This document shows positions 1 to 6,957 of a DNA stretch of 17,871 nucleotides, in pieces (the stretch's first letter is position 1; each line of letters starts with the position of its first letter). Source of the stretch: Roseobacter sp. (GTDB taxonomy: Bacteria > Pseudomonadota > Alphaproteobacteria > Rhodobacterales > Rhodobacteraceae). The position numbers and the translations under genes are program-made. Where the stretch lies: contig JAGXHB010000229.1 in the NCBI GenBank assembly GCA_024636425.1, positions 1 to 17,871 of the forward strand. Reading direction: 5' to 3'. The notes under the pieces are model-generated. The model was given only the letters and a program-made list of their open reading frames with translations. It had not been told where the DNA came from and made no database searches.

Positions 1-25
1 ACGCAACTTTCAGGAGGCATATACG

Positions 26-1561
26 ATGCCACGTATTTCATTTACCCGCCGTCAGACACTCTTGGGCACCGCCGCGCTTGGCGCGTCCTTGGCCATGCCA
101 TCCCTTTCACGCGCACAATCGCGCCCCCTTGTCACGCACGGCGTGATGTCCGGTGACGTCGCACACGATGGTGCCATGATCTGGAGCCGCGCAGACCGCG
201 AGGCAAAGATGCTGGTCGAATGGGCGACATCCGAAAGCATGGCGAACGCACAGGCGGTGCCTGGCTTGGCTGTCGGCACGCCCACGGATTTCACCGGAAA
301 GATGGCGCTGACCGGTCTACCCAGCGATCAGGACATCTTTTACCGGGTGACCATGACCGATCTGGCCGATGGCACGTCGTCCGAGCCCGTTTCGGGCAAA
401 TTCCGCACTGCGCCGATGGGCAACCGTGATGTCAGCTTTGTCTGGTCTGGCGACACGGCCGGGCAGGGCTGGGGCATCGACCAAGATCGCGGTGGCATGA
501 CGACCTATGCCACGATGTTGGGACACAACCCCGATTTCTTCCTACATTCTGGCGATACCATCTATGCCGATGGTCCCCTGAAGGAAGAGGTGGAGCTTGC
601 CGATGGCACGGTCTGGAAGAACGTCGTCACGCCCGCCAAAAGCAAGGTGGCCGAAACACTCGACGAATTCCGAGGGCAGCATCTCTACAATTACATGGAC
701 CGCAATGTTCAGGCCTTCAACGCGGCAGTACCGGTTATCGCGCAATGGGACGACCATGAGGTCACGAACAACTGGTACCCCAACGAAGTGCTTGCCAGCG
801 ACGACCGTTATACCGTCAAGTCGATGCAGACGCTGTCTGCGCGCGCGGCGCGCGCCTTTCACGAGATGATGCCCACGCGGCAGAACCTTGCTGAACCGAA
901 CCGGATTTACCGCAAGGTTTCTTACGGTCCGCTGCTCGATATATTCGTGATCGACATGCGCACCTACCGTGGCGACAACACCGCAAACACGGAAGCCGAG
1001 GGCACACCCTTCCTGGGCGCTGATCAGCTGGCCTGGCTCAAGCGCGAAATGGTGAATTCAACCGCGACCTGGAAGGTGATCGCGTCCGACATGCCCATCG
1101 GCATGATGGTACGTGACGGGGACACCAACATGGAAAACGGCGCGAATGGTGAAGGTCCGGTTCTGGGCCGCGAACAGGATATCGCTGCTGTGCTTTCCTT
1201 CATCAAGGCGGCGAACATCACGAACACAGTCTGGCTGACGGCGGATGTGCATTATACTGCCGCGCACCACTATTCGCCCGATCGCGCTGTCTTTCAGGAG
1301 TTTGAACCGTTCTGGGAATTCGTCTCCGGCCCGCTGCATGCAGGAACGTTCGGCCCTTCCGATTACGACAACACGTTCGGTCCGGAAGTCCGCTTCGCCA
1401 AACATCCCGAAGAGGGTCAGGCGAACCTGCCTCCCAGCGACGGCCTGCAATTCTTCGGCAAGGTCGACATCGCCGCCGATACGGGCGTGATGACCGTGCG
1501 GCTGATGGACAGCGCAGACGTGGAACTGTGGTCTGTCGAACTTGAGCCCAAGACGGCCTGA
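26..1561 (+). CDS. phoD: Tat-exported PhoD-family alkaline phosphatase/phosphodiesterase
   Basis: A 511-residue protein of the PhoD family, which releases phosphate from phosphomono- or diesters outside the cytoplasmic membrane using Fe/Ca-type metal centres. The N-terminus has a twin-arginine signal (TRRQTLL at residues 7-13, hydrophobic stretch to about residue 27, likely cleavage after Ala30). The PhoD_N domain follows (HGVMSGD at 38-44). The metallophosphatase core shows SGDT (141-144), HSGDTIYAD (174-182), WDDHEVTNNW (241-250) and TADVH (405-409), so the expected metal-binding Asp and His residues are present. Length is normal for the family. The start is supported by AGGAGG at 12-17, eight bases before ATG. 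It appears monocistronic and is followed by a GC-rich hairpin. No Pho box can be seen because only 25 bases precede it. The family call is firm; the natural substrate and phosphate control are inferred. Confidence 0.93.
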   Translation: MPRISFTRRQTLLGTAALGASLAMPSLSRAQSRPLVTHGVMSGDVAHDGAMIWSRADREAKMLVEWATSESMANAQAVPGLAVGTPTDFTGKMALTGLPSDQDIFYRVTMTDLADGTSSEPVSGKFRTAPMGNRDVSFVWSGDTAGQGWGIDQDRGGMTTYATMLGHNPDFFLHSGDTIYADGPLKEEVELADGTVWKNVVTPAKSKVAETLDEFRGQHLYNYMDRNVQAFNAAVPVIAQWDDHEVTNNWYPNEVLASDDRYTVKSMQTLSARAARAFHEMMPTRQNLAEPNRIYRKVSYGPLLDIFVIDMRTYRGDNTANTEAEGTPFLGADQLAWLKREMVNSTATWKVIASDMPIGMMVRDGDTNMENGANGEGPVLGREQDIAAVLSFIKAANITNTVWLTADVHYTAAHHYSPDRAVFQEFEPFWEFVSGPLHAGTFGPSDYDNTFGPEVRFAKHPEEGQANLPPSDGLQFFGKVDIAADTGVMTVRLMDSADVELWSVELEPKTA

Positions 1562-1578
1562 CCGACCTGCCAACGTAC

Positions 1579-1604
1579 GGGGGCGGCCCCACGAGACCGC
1601 CCCC
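1579..1604 (+). terminator. GC-rich hairpin after phoD
   Basis: Eight-base perfect stem GGGGGCGG (1579-1586) with CCGCCCCC (1597-1604) and a ten-base loop, starting 18 bases after the phoD stop codon. No T-run follows, so it is a plausible but not a textbook intrinsic terminator. Confidence 0.5.
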
Positions 1605-1960
1605 GGCTGCAGAGACACAGAGGAGCTCACCGTCACCATCGCGCGGCGGGCGTCCTGTTCCGGCGAGGGTGTAGTGGGCGTCGTGCTTGTCTCCTTAGTG
1701 GTGCACCACCAGAAAGATATGTGTCGGTTTCCATCCTTGATACAGGTGCACGAAGGTCGTCCACGTAAACTAATGCAACAGCTTCTGATCGGCCCAAGTC
1801 TGCCGTAGAACCGCTGTTTTGCGCTGAGTTCCCGGCTTTGTTTCGGCATGCCTGCACTACCTTTCGACAGTCTTTAAAGGAGGTTGCCGATGGCATCGTG
1901 ATTATAGCGAAAGGATTTTCTTCCCGCAGGTCTCAATTCCGAACTGGCTGAGGCACATTC
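1605..1960. other. Gene-poor intergenic stretch
   Basis: About 350 bases between the phoD hairpin and a transposase remnant. Open frames exist on both strands but none has family-like motifs or a convincing coding look. An AAAGGAGG ribosome-binding-like sequence at 1876-1883 precedes an ATG at 1890, but that frame stops after three codons. The stretch is most simply read as degraded mobile-element DNA continuous with the remnant that follows. I see no RNA gene. Confidence 0.4.
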
Positions 1961-2101
1961 CGGGTCCGCTCCAATTTCGCCAAAGCCGCTGCCGCTTGTC
2001 CGCGCTGCTGTGGCAAGGTTTCAAACCATGTCCACAGTAGGTTTAGGCGCCACCCAGCTGATCTACCTGCGCATGGTTGGAAGGTGGAACCGATCTTGTA
2101 G
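1961..2101 (+). pseudogene. ISL3-type transposase zinc-finger remnant
   Basis: The plus-strand frame from 1961 reads about 46 codons to a TAG at 2099-2101. It contains CPRC, then VHSRFRRHPADLPAHGWKV, which matches the pattern of the N-terminal zf-ISL3 zinc finger of ISL3-family transposases (CPxCG, then a VHSRY/RR/ADLP block). No start codon, no second cysteine pair and no catalytic domain follow; the frame stops just where the next part of the finger should appear, and a TGA lies upstream in the same frame (1948-1950). It is therefore a short decayed fragment left next to the 3' end of the minus-strand operon. An alternative is chance similarity, but the block match is specific. Confidence 0.55.
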
Positions 2102-2109
2102 ACAGGGAA

Positions 2110-3243
2110 CTATCGCGTCAGTTCTGAAGGCCCGACGTCCTTGAACGATGCGATCCCGAGTTGCCCCAATGCGCGTACAAGCTCCAACTGCAGGATGTCC
2201 ATTGCCCGCTGAGCACCTCTAGCACCGCCGGCACCGACACCGTACGCCAATGCCCGCCCCGTGAAGGTGAAATCTGCACCGTGCGCGCGAGCCCGCAGAA
2301 TGTCCGCACCCCGACGGATGCCGCTGTCGAGAATGATTTTTATCCGCCCGTCGAGGGCTTCAGCGATAGGGGGCAGGGCCTTTATGGTGGGGGGGCCGAA
2401 CGCGACTTGTCTTCCACCGTGGTTGGAGACGACGATGCCGTCGCAGCCCAACTCGGCACATTTCATCGCATCGGAGGGGTGTAGAATTCCCTTGACCAAA
2501 AGCGTTCCCTTCCAGCGATCGCGCAGGCGCTTGAGGTCGTCCCAGGTGAAGCCGGGGGTGATCAGGGTCTTTTGCACGTCGGCGTAGGACGTCGCGGTTT
2601 TCAGCAGGTCTGCGTAATTTGCGATTGTGGGTCTGCCATGCTGGAGGGTCGCCATTGACCACAGCGGATTGGCGATTAGCCCCGCCACAACCTCGGGTGT
2701 GATCGTGAAAGGCACGGCGAGTTGGTTGCGGATGTCACGATCCCGCTTTCCCGCGGCGGGAACATCTGCGGTCACCATCAGAACCTTGTAATCTGCAGCC
2801 TCTGCTCGGGCGATCAAGCCTTCAGTCACGTCTGTGTCGCTTGAGACATAAAGCTGGAACCAGCCGTTTCCGTTCGCCGCTTCGGCCAAGCGTTCAAGCG
2901 TGGTGGAGGCGGCTGAACTTGCAACGTAAGGAATGTTCTCGCGGGAACAAAGTCGTGCAAGGATTAAATCAGCATCAGGCCAGAAGGCATTCAGCATCCC
3001 GATGGGGGCCATGCCGAAGGGCGCATCGAAGTTTTGGCCGAACAACGTCGCGCTTTTGTCGATGTCGGAGACATCGACCATATAGCGAGGGGTCAGTTCA
3101 ATCTCTTCAAAGGCTTCACTGTTGCGCCGCATGTTCCGCTCGGATTCTGCGCCGCCGTCCACCAGATCGAAGGCAAAGCGCGGGATGCGGCGTTTGGCGC
3201 GGGTCCGCAGATCATCGATCGAGGCGGCGCGGTCAAGTCCCAT
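2110..3243 (-). CDS. FMN-dependent 2-hydroxyacid dehydrogenase (L-lactate/mandelate dehydrogenase type)
   Basis: A 377-residue TIM-barrel flavoenzyme of the family of LldD, MdlB and glycolate oxidase, which oxidise an L-2-hydroxyacid to the 2-keto acid. Visible active-site elements are WFQLYV with Tyr132, TAD (Asp160), the KRDRDIRN arginine cluster (166-173), LLVKG with Lys251, SNHGGRQ with catalytic His275 and Arg278, and the phosphate-binding DSGIRRGADI (306-315). The overall pattern resembles mandelate dehydrogenase MdlB more than glycolate oxidase. One oddity: the family's N-terminal active-site Tyr (MdlB Tyr26) aligns with Leu27. It is the last gene of the minus operon; its ATG overlaps the preceding stop by one base (TGATG at 3245-3241), suggesting coupled translation. 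If the pathway yields L-lactate, this enzyme would consume it, but the exact substrate is uncertain. Confidence 0.88.
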   Translation of the reverse strand: MGLDRAASIDDLRTRAKRRIPRFAFDLVDGGAESERNMRRNSEAFEEIELTPRYMVDVSDIDKSATLFGQNFDAPFGMAPIGMLNAFWPDADLILARLCSRENIPYVASSAASTTLERLAEAANGNGWFQLYVSSDTDVTEGLIARAEAADYKVLMVTADVPAAGKRDRDIRNQLAVPFTITPEVVAGLIANPLWSMATLQHGRPTIANYADLLKTATSYADVQKTLITPGFTWDDLKRLRDRWKGTLLVKGILHPSDAMKCAELGCDGIVVSNHGGRQVAFGPPTIKALPPIAEALDGRIKIILDSGIRRGADILRARAHGADFTFTGRALAYGVGAGGARGAQRAMDILQLELVRALGQLGIASFKDVGPSELTR

Positions 3244-3986
3244 CAGATTGACCAGCCGCCATCGATGGCAAAGGCCTGCCCGGTGGTAAACGCGGACATG
3301 TCACCCGCCAGATAACACACCATCTCGGCAATCTCGTCCGGCGTTCCGAAACGCCCCATGGGCTGGCGCGCGGTAAAGGCGGCATGTGCCTTGTCGAAAT
3401 CACCGGTGGCTGTCAGACGCTCCTTGAGCGACGGGCTCTCCACAGTGCCGGGACAGATGGCATTGCAGCGGATGCCGCTTTGGACAAAGTCAGCGGCGAT
3501 GGATTTGGTAATGCCGATGATTGCCGCCTTGGATGCCCCGTAGGCAAAGCGCCGCGGCGCACCCTTTGTGCTCGAAACGATGGAGGCGATGTTGACGATA
3601 GAGCCGGAGCCGTGCTCCAGCATGCCGGGCAGCACTGCTTTGGTGACTTGAAACAGGGATTTGGCATTGAGGTTGAACGCCCGATCCCAATCTGCATCCT
3701 CGCAATCAAGGATCGTACCATCATGGACCCAGCCCGCACAATTTACCAGAATCTGGATCGGGGGCTGGGAAGCGATCAACGCTTTGACCGCTTTTGTATC
3801 CAGCACGTCCAGCGCATGTCCTTCCATGGTGTTTACGTTTTTGGCGACAGATTGGACCGCCGTGCCATCAATATCAGTGGCGATGACATTTGCCCCGCGT
3901 TTGGCGAGAGCTTCGGCGCTTGCGCGGCCTATTCCGTTAGCGGCAGCCGTAACGAGGGCTGTTTTGCCTTTCAGCGAGTGTTCCAT
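3243..3986 (-). CDS. SDR, 2-keto-3-deoxy-L-fuconate/rhamnonate dehydrogenase-like
   Basis: A 247-residue classical short-chain dehydrogenase. The frame opens further upstream, but the ATG at 3986 is preferred because it has an AGAGGA Shine-Dalgarno about seven bases upstream, and an earlier start would run into the previous gene. The cofactor loop is TAAANGIG (13-20), with Ala where the canonical TGxxxGIG has its first Gly. Asp38 after the second strand suggests NAD+. The catalytic set is Asn107/Ser135/Tyr149/Lys153 (YGASK). The blocks GTILDC, RFAYGASKAA, RCNAICPGTVESPSL, ARQPMGR and IDGGWS match what I know of 2-keto-3-deoxy-L-fuconate dehydrogenases, which oxidise the C4 hydroxyl before hydrolytic cleavage. 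The FAH-family hydrolase at 14421 is the expected partner. The SDR family is certain; the substrate is inferred. Confidence 0.85.
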   Translation of the reverse strand: MEHSLKGKTALVTAAANGIGRASAEALAKRGANVIATDIDGTAVQSVAKNVNTMEGHALDVLDTKAVKALIASQPPIQILVNCAGWVHDGTILDCEDADWDRAFNLNAKSLFQVTKAVLPGMLEHGSGSIVNIASIVSSTKGAPRRFAYGASKAAIIGITKSIAADFVQSGIRCNAICPGTVESPSLKERLTATGDFDKAHAAFTARQPMGRFGTPDEIAEMVCYLAGDMSAFTTGQAFAIDGGWSI

Positions 3987-3996
3987 ATGTCCTCTT

Positions 3997-4761
3997 TCAG
4001 CGTGCAAGCCACCCGCCATCAACAGTGATGACGCTTCCGTGGCAGTAAGCGGCGGCGTTCGACGCCAGAAAGACGGCGGCACCAGCGATTTCATTCGGGT
4101 CTGCGAAGCGGCCCGCGGGGATGCGTTCCAGCAAAGCTTTGGAGCGGTTCGGATCCTCTCTCAGCGCTTGTGTGTTGTCGGTTGCGGTGTATCCGGGGGC
4201 GATGGAATTCACGTTCACACCCTTGGATGCCCATTCGTTACACAGGGCTCGGGTCAACCCGACCACTGCATGTTTGCTGGCGGCATAGGCGGGGACCATC
4301 AGGCCGCCTTGCGCACTCAGCACAGACGACACAATGATGATTTTGCCGCTGCCTTGGGAGACCATGTGTTGCCCGGCAGCCTGCGACAAAAGCCAGACGG
4401 AATCGAGATTGATTGACAAGACGCGCCGCCAATCATCCAAGGGCATGTCGATCGATTCCTCGCGATGAATAATGCCCGCGTTGTTCACAAGGATATCGAG
4501 GCCACCCAAAGCTTCTTTGGCAAAGCCGATGATCCTGTCGGCCGCGGCCTGATCCATCCCACTGAAATCCGCCTGTACCGCTGCGGCGTGGCGGCCCATG
4601 TCCTTGATCTTTGCCAAAGTGTCTTCGGGTTGATGACTGCGGTAGGTCAACGCCACGTCGGCACCGGCGGCCGCAAGGGCGCAGGCGATGCCCTCGCCGA
4701 TGCCCGTCGCACCGCCGGTGACCAGCGCCTTGCGGCCTGTCAGGTCAAAGGGGTTTGTCAT
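3997..4761 (-). CDS. SDR, KduD-like (2-deoxy-D-gluconate 3-dehydrogenase type)
   Basis: A 254-residue short-chain dehydrogenase. TGGATGIG (15-22) binds the cofactor, NNAG is at 93-96, and Ser146, Tyr159 and Lys163 (YAASK) form the catalytic set. The second strand ends TYRS without the acidic residue typical of NAD enzymes, so NADP(H) use is possible. The REE block after NNAG (100-102), APGYTATDNTQALR, RIPAGR and the C-terminal VDGGWLAR resemble E. coli KduD closely. That family reduces or oxidises keto-deoxy or keto-aldonic acids. It starts two bases after the TGA of the upstream M24 gene and ends ten bases before the next SDR, so it is an internal operon gene. Role in the pathway is inferred; it could oxidise the sugar itself or interconvert a keto acid. 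Confidence 0.87.
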   Translation of the reverse strand: MTNPFDLTGRKALVTGGATGIGEGIACALAAAGADVALTYRSHQPEDTLAKIKDMGRHAAAVQADFSGMDQAAADRIIGFAKEALGGLDILVNNAGIIHREESIDMPLDDWRRVLSINLDSVWLLSQAAGQHMVSQGSGKIIIVSSVLSAQGGLMVPAYAASKHAVVGLTRALCNEWASKGVNVNSIAPGYTATDNTQALREDPNRSKALLERIPAGRFADPNEIAGAAVFLASNAAAYCHGSVITVDGGWLAR

Positions 4762-4763
4762 GC

Positions 4764-6062
4764 TCAGTACCTGTTCGCGATGGGCAGCTCTTCTGCCGGG
4801 AAAAGAGAGATTACTTCGCAGCCTGTTTCTGTCACAACGACCTCTTCCTCGATCCGCGCGGCGGAATAGCCGTCTGTTGCAGGGCAGTAGGTTTCAAGCG
4901 CGAAAACCATACCGGTTTTGATTTCCATCGGGTGATCCATGCTTACTGCGCGGCTGATGATAGGGCGTTCATGCAAGGCTAGACCCAGACCGTGACCGAA
5001 CTGCAGACCAAAGGCTTGATCCTCGTTGGCAAACCCAAGGCTTTCCGCGGTGGGCCAGACGGCGGCGACCTTGTCGGTGGACACACCAGGCTTGATCATC
5101 GCGATTGACGCGTCGATCCATTCGCGTGCCTTGACATAGGCGTCGTTCTGCGACGGCGTCGCGCGGCCCACGTTGAAAGTGCGGTAGTAGCAGGTACGAT
5201 AACCCTGATAACTTTGCAGGATGTCGAAAAACGCCTGATCGCCGGGGCGGATCAGCCGGTCGGTGAAGTTGTGCGGGTGCGGATTGCACCGTTCGCCCGA
5301 GATCGCATTGATCGCCTCCACGTCATCGCTGCCCATTTCATAAAGCATCTTGTTGGACAGGGCGACGATGTCGTTTTCGCGCACGCCCGGCTTCAGCTCT
5401 TCATAGATCATATGGTAGACGCCATCGACCATGGCCGCGGCCTGGGTCAGAAGCTGGATCTCGTCCCAGTTCTTGATTTCACGTGCGGACAACATGATCT
5501 GCTGCCCATCGACGACATTCAGGCCTTCTTGCTGCAAGGCGTGGAACATGGCGGTTTCAGCATAGTCGACACCTACAGGCATATCGCCCATGCCTGCATC
5601 GCGGATCAATCCGGCGATCTGTTTGGCGTATTTCTGCATCAGGCCAAACTCTGGCGGGATGGTGCCGCGCATGCCGACCACACCGGCAAGGCAGTGGCTG
5701 GGCTCAAGCCAGTCAGAGTGGCGCTTGTGGTGCTCGGCGGCAGAACCGAAATCCCAAACATAGGGGCTGTCGTCACCGGTCAGCAGGCAGAAGCGACACA
5801 TCTTGTCCCGTTCCCATTCACCGATTTTGGTGGCGCTGACATATCGGATATTGTTCACATCAAACAGCAGCAGCGTGCCAGCGTCAGAGGCCTGAAGCGC
5901 CTTTCGTGTGCGTGCAAGGCGGTAACGGCGCAAACGGTCATGGTCGATGCGGCGTTCAAAATCCACTGTGGTATGACCCCAGGCGGGGAGGCGCTCGCGC
6001 CATTCCCAATTGGGTTCGAGGTCTTGGGGCGTGAGCAGGTTTGGCATCAAAGCACGTGACAT
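4764..6062 (-). CDS. M24-family (creatinase/prolidase fold) protein with altered metal site
   Basis: A 432-residue protein with an N-terminal creatinase-type domain (about 45-190) and a C-terminal pita-bread M24 domain (about 205-425). M24 metallopeptidases such as Xaa-Pro aminopeptidases use five ligands Asp, Asp, His, Glu, Glu. Here Asp280, His357 (GHGLGL), Glu390 (ALET) and Glu405 (RIEEE) are visible, but the second Asp, expected eleven residues after the first in GY..D..RT, is Cys291 (GYRTCYYRTF). A normal dinuclear peptidase centre is therefore doubtful; a creatinase-like or lyase activity is possible, since this fold also includes metal-free creatinase and the DMSP lyase DddP. AAGGAG lies about seven bases before ATG. 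It lies between SDR genes in the minus operon, so it probably acts on the same compound rather than on peptides. Function not assigned. Confidence 0.82.
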   Translation of the reverse strand: MSRALMPNLLTPQDLEPNWEWRERLPAWGHTTVDFERRIDHDRLRRYRLARTRKALQASDAGTLLLFDVNNIRYVSATKIGEWERDKMCRFCLLTGDDSPYVWDFGSAAEHHKRHSDWLEPSHCLAGVVGMRGTIPPEFGLMQKYAKQIAGLIRDAGMGDMPVGVDYAETAMFHALQQEGLNVVDGQQIMLSAREIKNWDEIQLLTQAAAMVDGVYHMIYEELKPGVRENDIVALSNKMLYEMGSDDVEAINAISGERCNPHPHNFTDRLIRPGDQAFFDILQSYQGYRTCYYRTFNVGRATPSQNDAYVKAREWIDASIAMIKPGVSTDKVAAVWPTAESLGFANEDQAFGLQFGHGLGLALHERPIISRAVSMDHPMEIKTGMVFALETYCPATDGYSAARIEEEVVVTETGCEVISLFPAEELPIANRY

Positions 6063-6078
6063 AGAAATCTCCTTCGCT

Positions 6079-6090
6079 GGGGCGCGCCCC
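6079..6090. repeat. Perfect 12-bp GC palindrome between operon genes
   Basis: GGGGCGCGCCCC, self-complementary, in the 63-base gap between the SDR and the M24 gene, just upstream of the M24 Shine-Dalgarno. It could fold in the transcript or be a protein site, or be chance in GC-rich DNA. Confidence 0.4.
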
Positions 6091-6125
6091 CGCGTGGTTT
6101 CAAGTGTTAAATTGGCGAAAGGTGG

Positions 6126-6935
6126 TTACTGGATGCACCAGCCCCCATCGATGTGGATCATCTGGCCGGTCATGTAATCGCTGTCGCCCGAGGCCAGGAA
6201 CGATGCTGTGCCGATAATATCCTTGGGGTAAGACACCCGCTTGATCTGCAAGGCGTCGCGGACGATATCGTCATAGGCCTGACCTTCCCGATCCTTGAAG
6301 CCTATCTCCACAAGGTCTTTGTCGAGTTGTTCCCACAGCGGCGTGACGACGACTCCGGGGGCGTAGCCGTTTACTGTGATCCCGTGTTCTGCAAGGCCGA
6401 TCGCACCGCAGTGGGTCAGCGCCAGGCAGCCGTATTTTGAGGTACAGTACACTGTCACATCGACCAGCGGTTTGCGCGATGCAATGCTTCCAACGTTGAT
6501 TAGCTTGTACGGTTGGCCCTCCATCGGGCCTTGGGCGATCATTTGGCGGGCGGTTTCCTGCATGCCGAGCCACATCGCCTTGGTGTTGACGTTCATGATC
6601 ATGTCCCAGTTTTCTTCGTCGATATCCATGAAGAACCGAGGCTTGTTCATGCCAGCGTTGAAAACACCGACGTTGATTGAGCCAAAAGCATCCACCGTTG
6701 CTGCGACAGCCGACTTGTTGTCTTCGCGTTTTGTGACATCCACTTTGACAGCGATGGCCCGACCTCCGGCAGAGGCATTGATCTTGGTGGCCAGTTTGCC
6801 CGCTTCGTCCTCATCCAGATCTCCGAGGCACACATTCGCACCCTGAGCTGCGAAGGCTTCGGCATTTGCGGCACCCATGCCGCGTGCCGCTCCGGTTATC
6901 AGAATATTTTTACCTACCAGACGATTGGGGTCCAT
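6126..6935 (-). CDS. SDR oxidoreductase (sugar/polyol dehydrogenase type)
   Basis: A 269-residue short-chain dehydrogenase. TGAARGMG (14-21) and Asp39 after the second strand indicate NAD+. FNAG (92-95) replaces NNAG. Ser150, Tyr163 and Lys167 (YCTSK) are the catalytic residues, and the C-terminus carries IDGGW. It shares a distinctive run with the plus-strand SDR at 10026: N-x-NKP/FMD near 96-104, QE-ARQM-AQG, SIASR, APGVV-T--WEQ-DKDL-EIG and DSDYMTGQ. The two are clearly paralogues within a group near sorbitol/galactitol 2-dehydrogenases. The start is supported by AAGGAGG about seven bases upstream. It is the second gene of the minus operon, 22 bases after the regulator. Likely oxidises the imported sugar or polyol; exact substrate unknown. 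Confidence 0.88.
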   Translation of the reverse strand: MDPNRLVGKNILITGAARGMGAANAEAFAAQGANVCLGDLDEDEAGKLATKINASAGGRAIAVKVDVTKREDNKSAVAATVDAFGSINVGVFNAGMNKPRFFMDIDEENWDMIMNVNTKAMWLGMQETARQMIAQGPMEGQPYKLINVGSIASRKPLVDVTVYCTSKYGCLALTHCGAIGLAEHGITVNGYAPGVVVTPLWEQLDKDLVEIGFKDREGQAYDDIVRDALQIKRVSYPKDIIGTASFLASGDSDYMTGQMIHIDGGWCIQ

Positions 6936-6957
6936 TCTCTTTCCTCCTTGGATGGTT

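Noticed and set aside
1058..1849. 263-codon minus-strand frame overlapping the phoD 3' half
   Set aside because: Mostly antisense to phoD; composition is that of a shadow frame in GC-rich DNA.
5214..6059. 281-codon plus-strand open frame antisense to the M24 gene
   Set aside because: It mirrors a well-supported gene with conserved motifs on the minus strand; no family-like motifs and no ribosome-binding site.
4764..6062. DMSP lyase DddP as identity of the M24 protein
   Set aside because: DddP has additional Asp ligands (two Asp close together and a third further on) that are absent here; only the general fold is shared.
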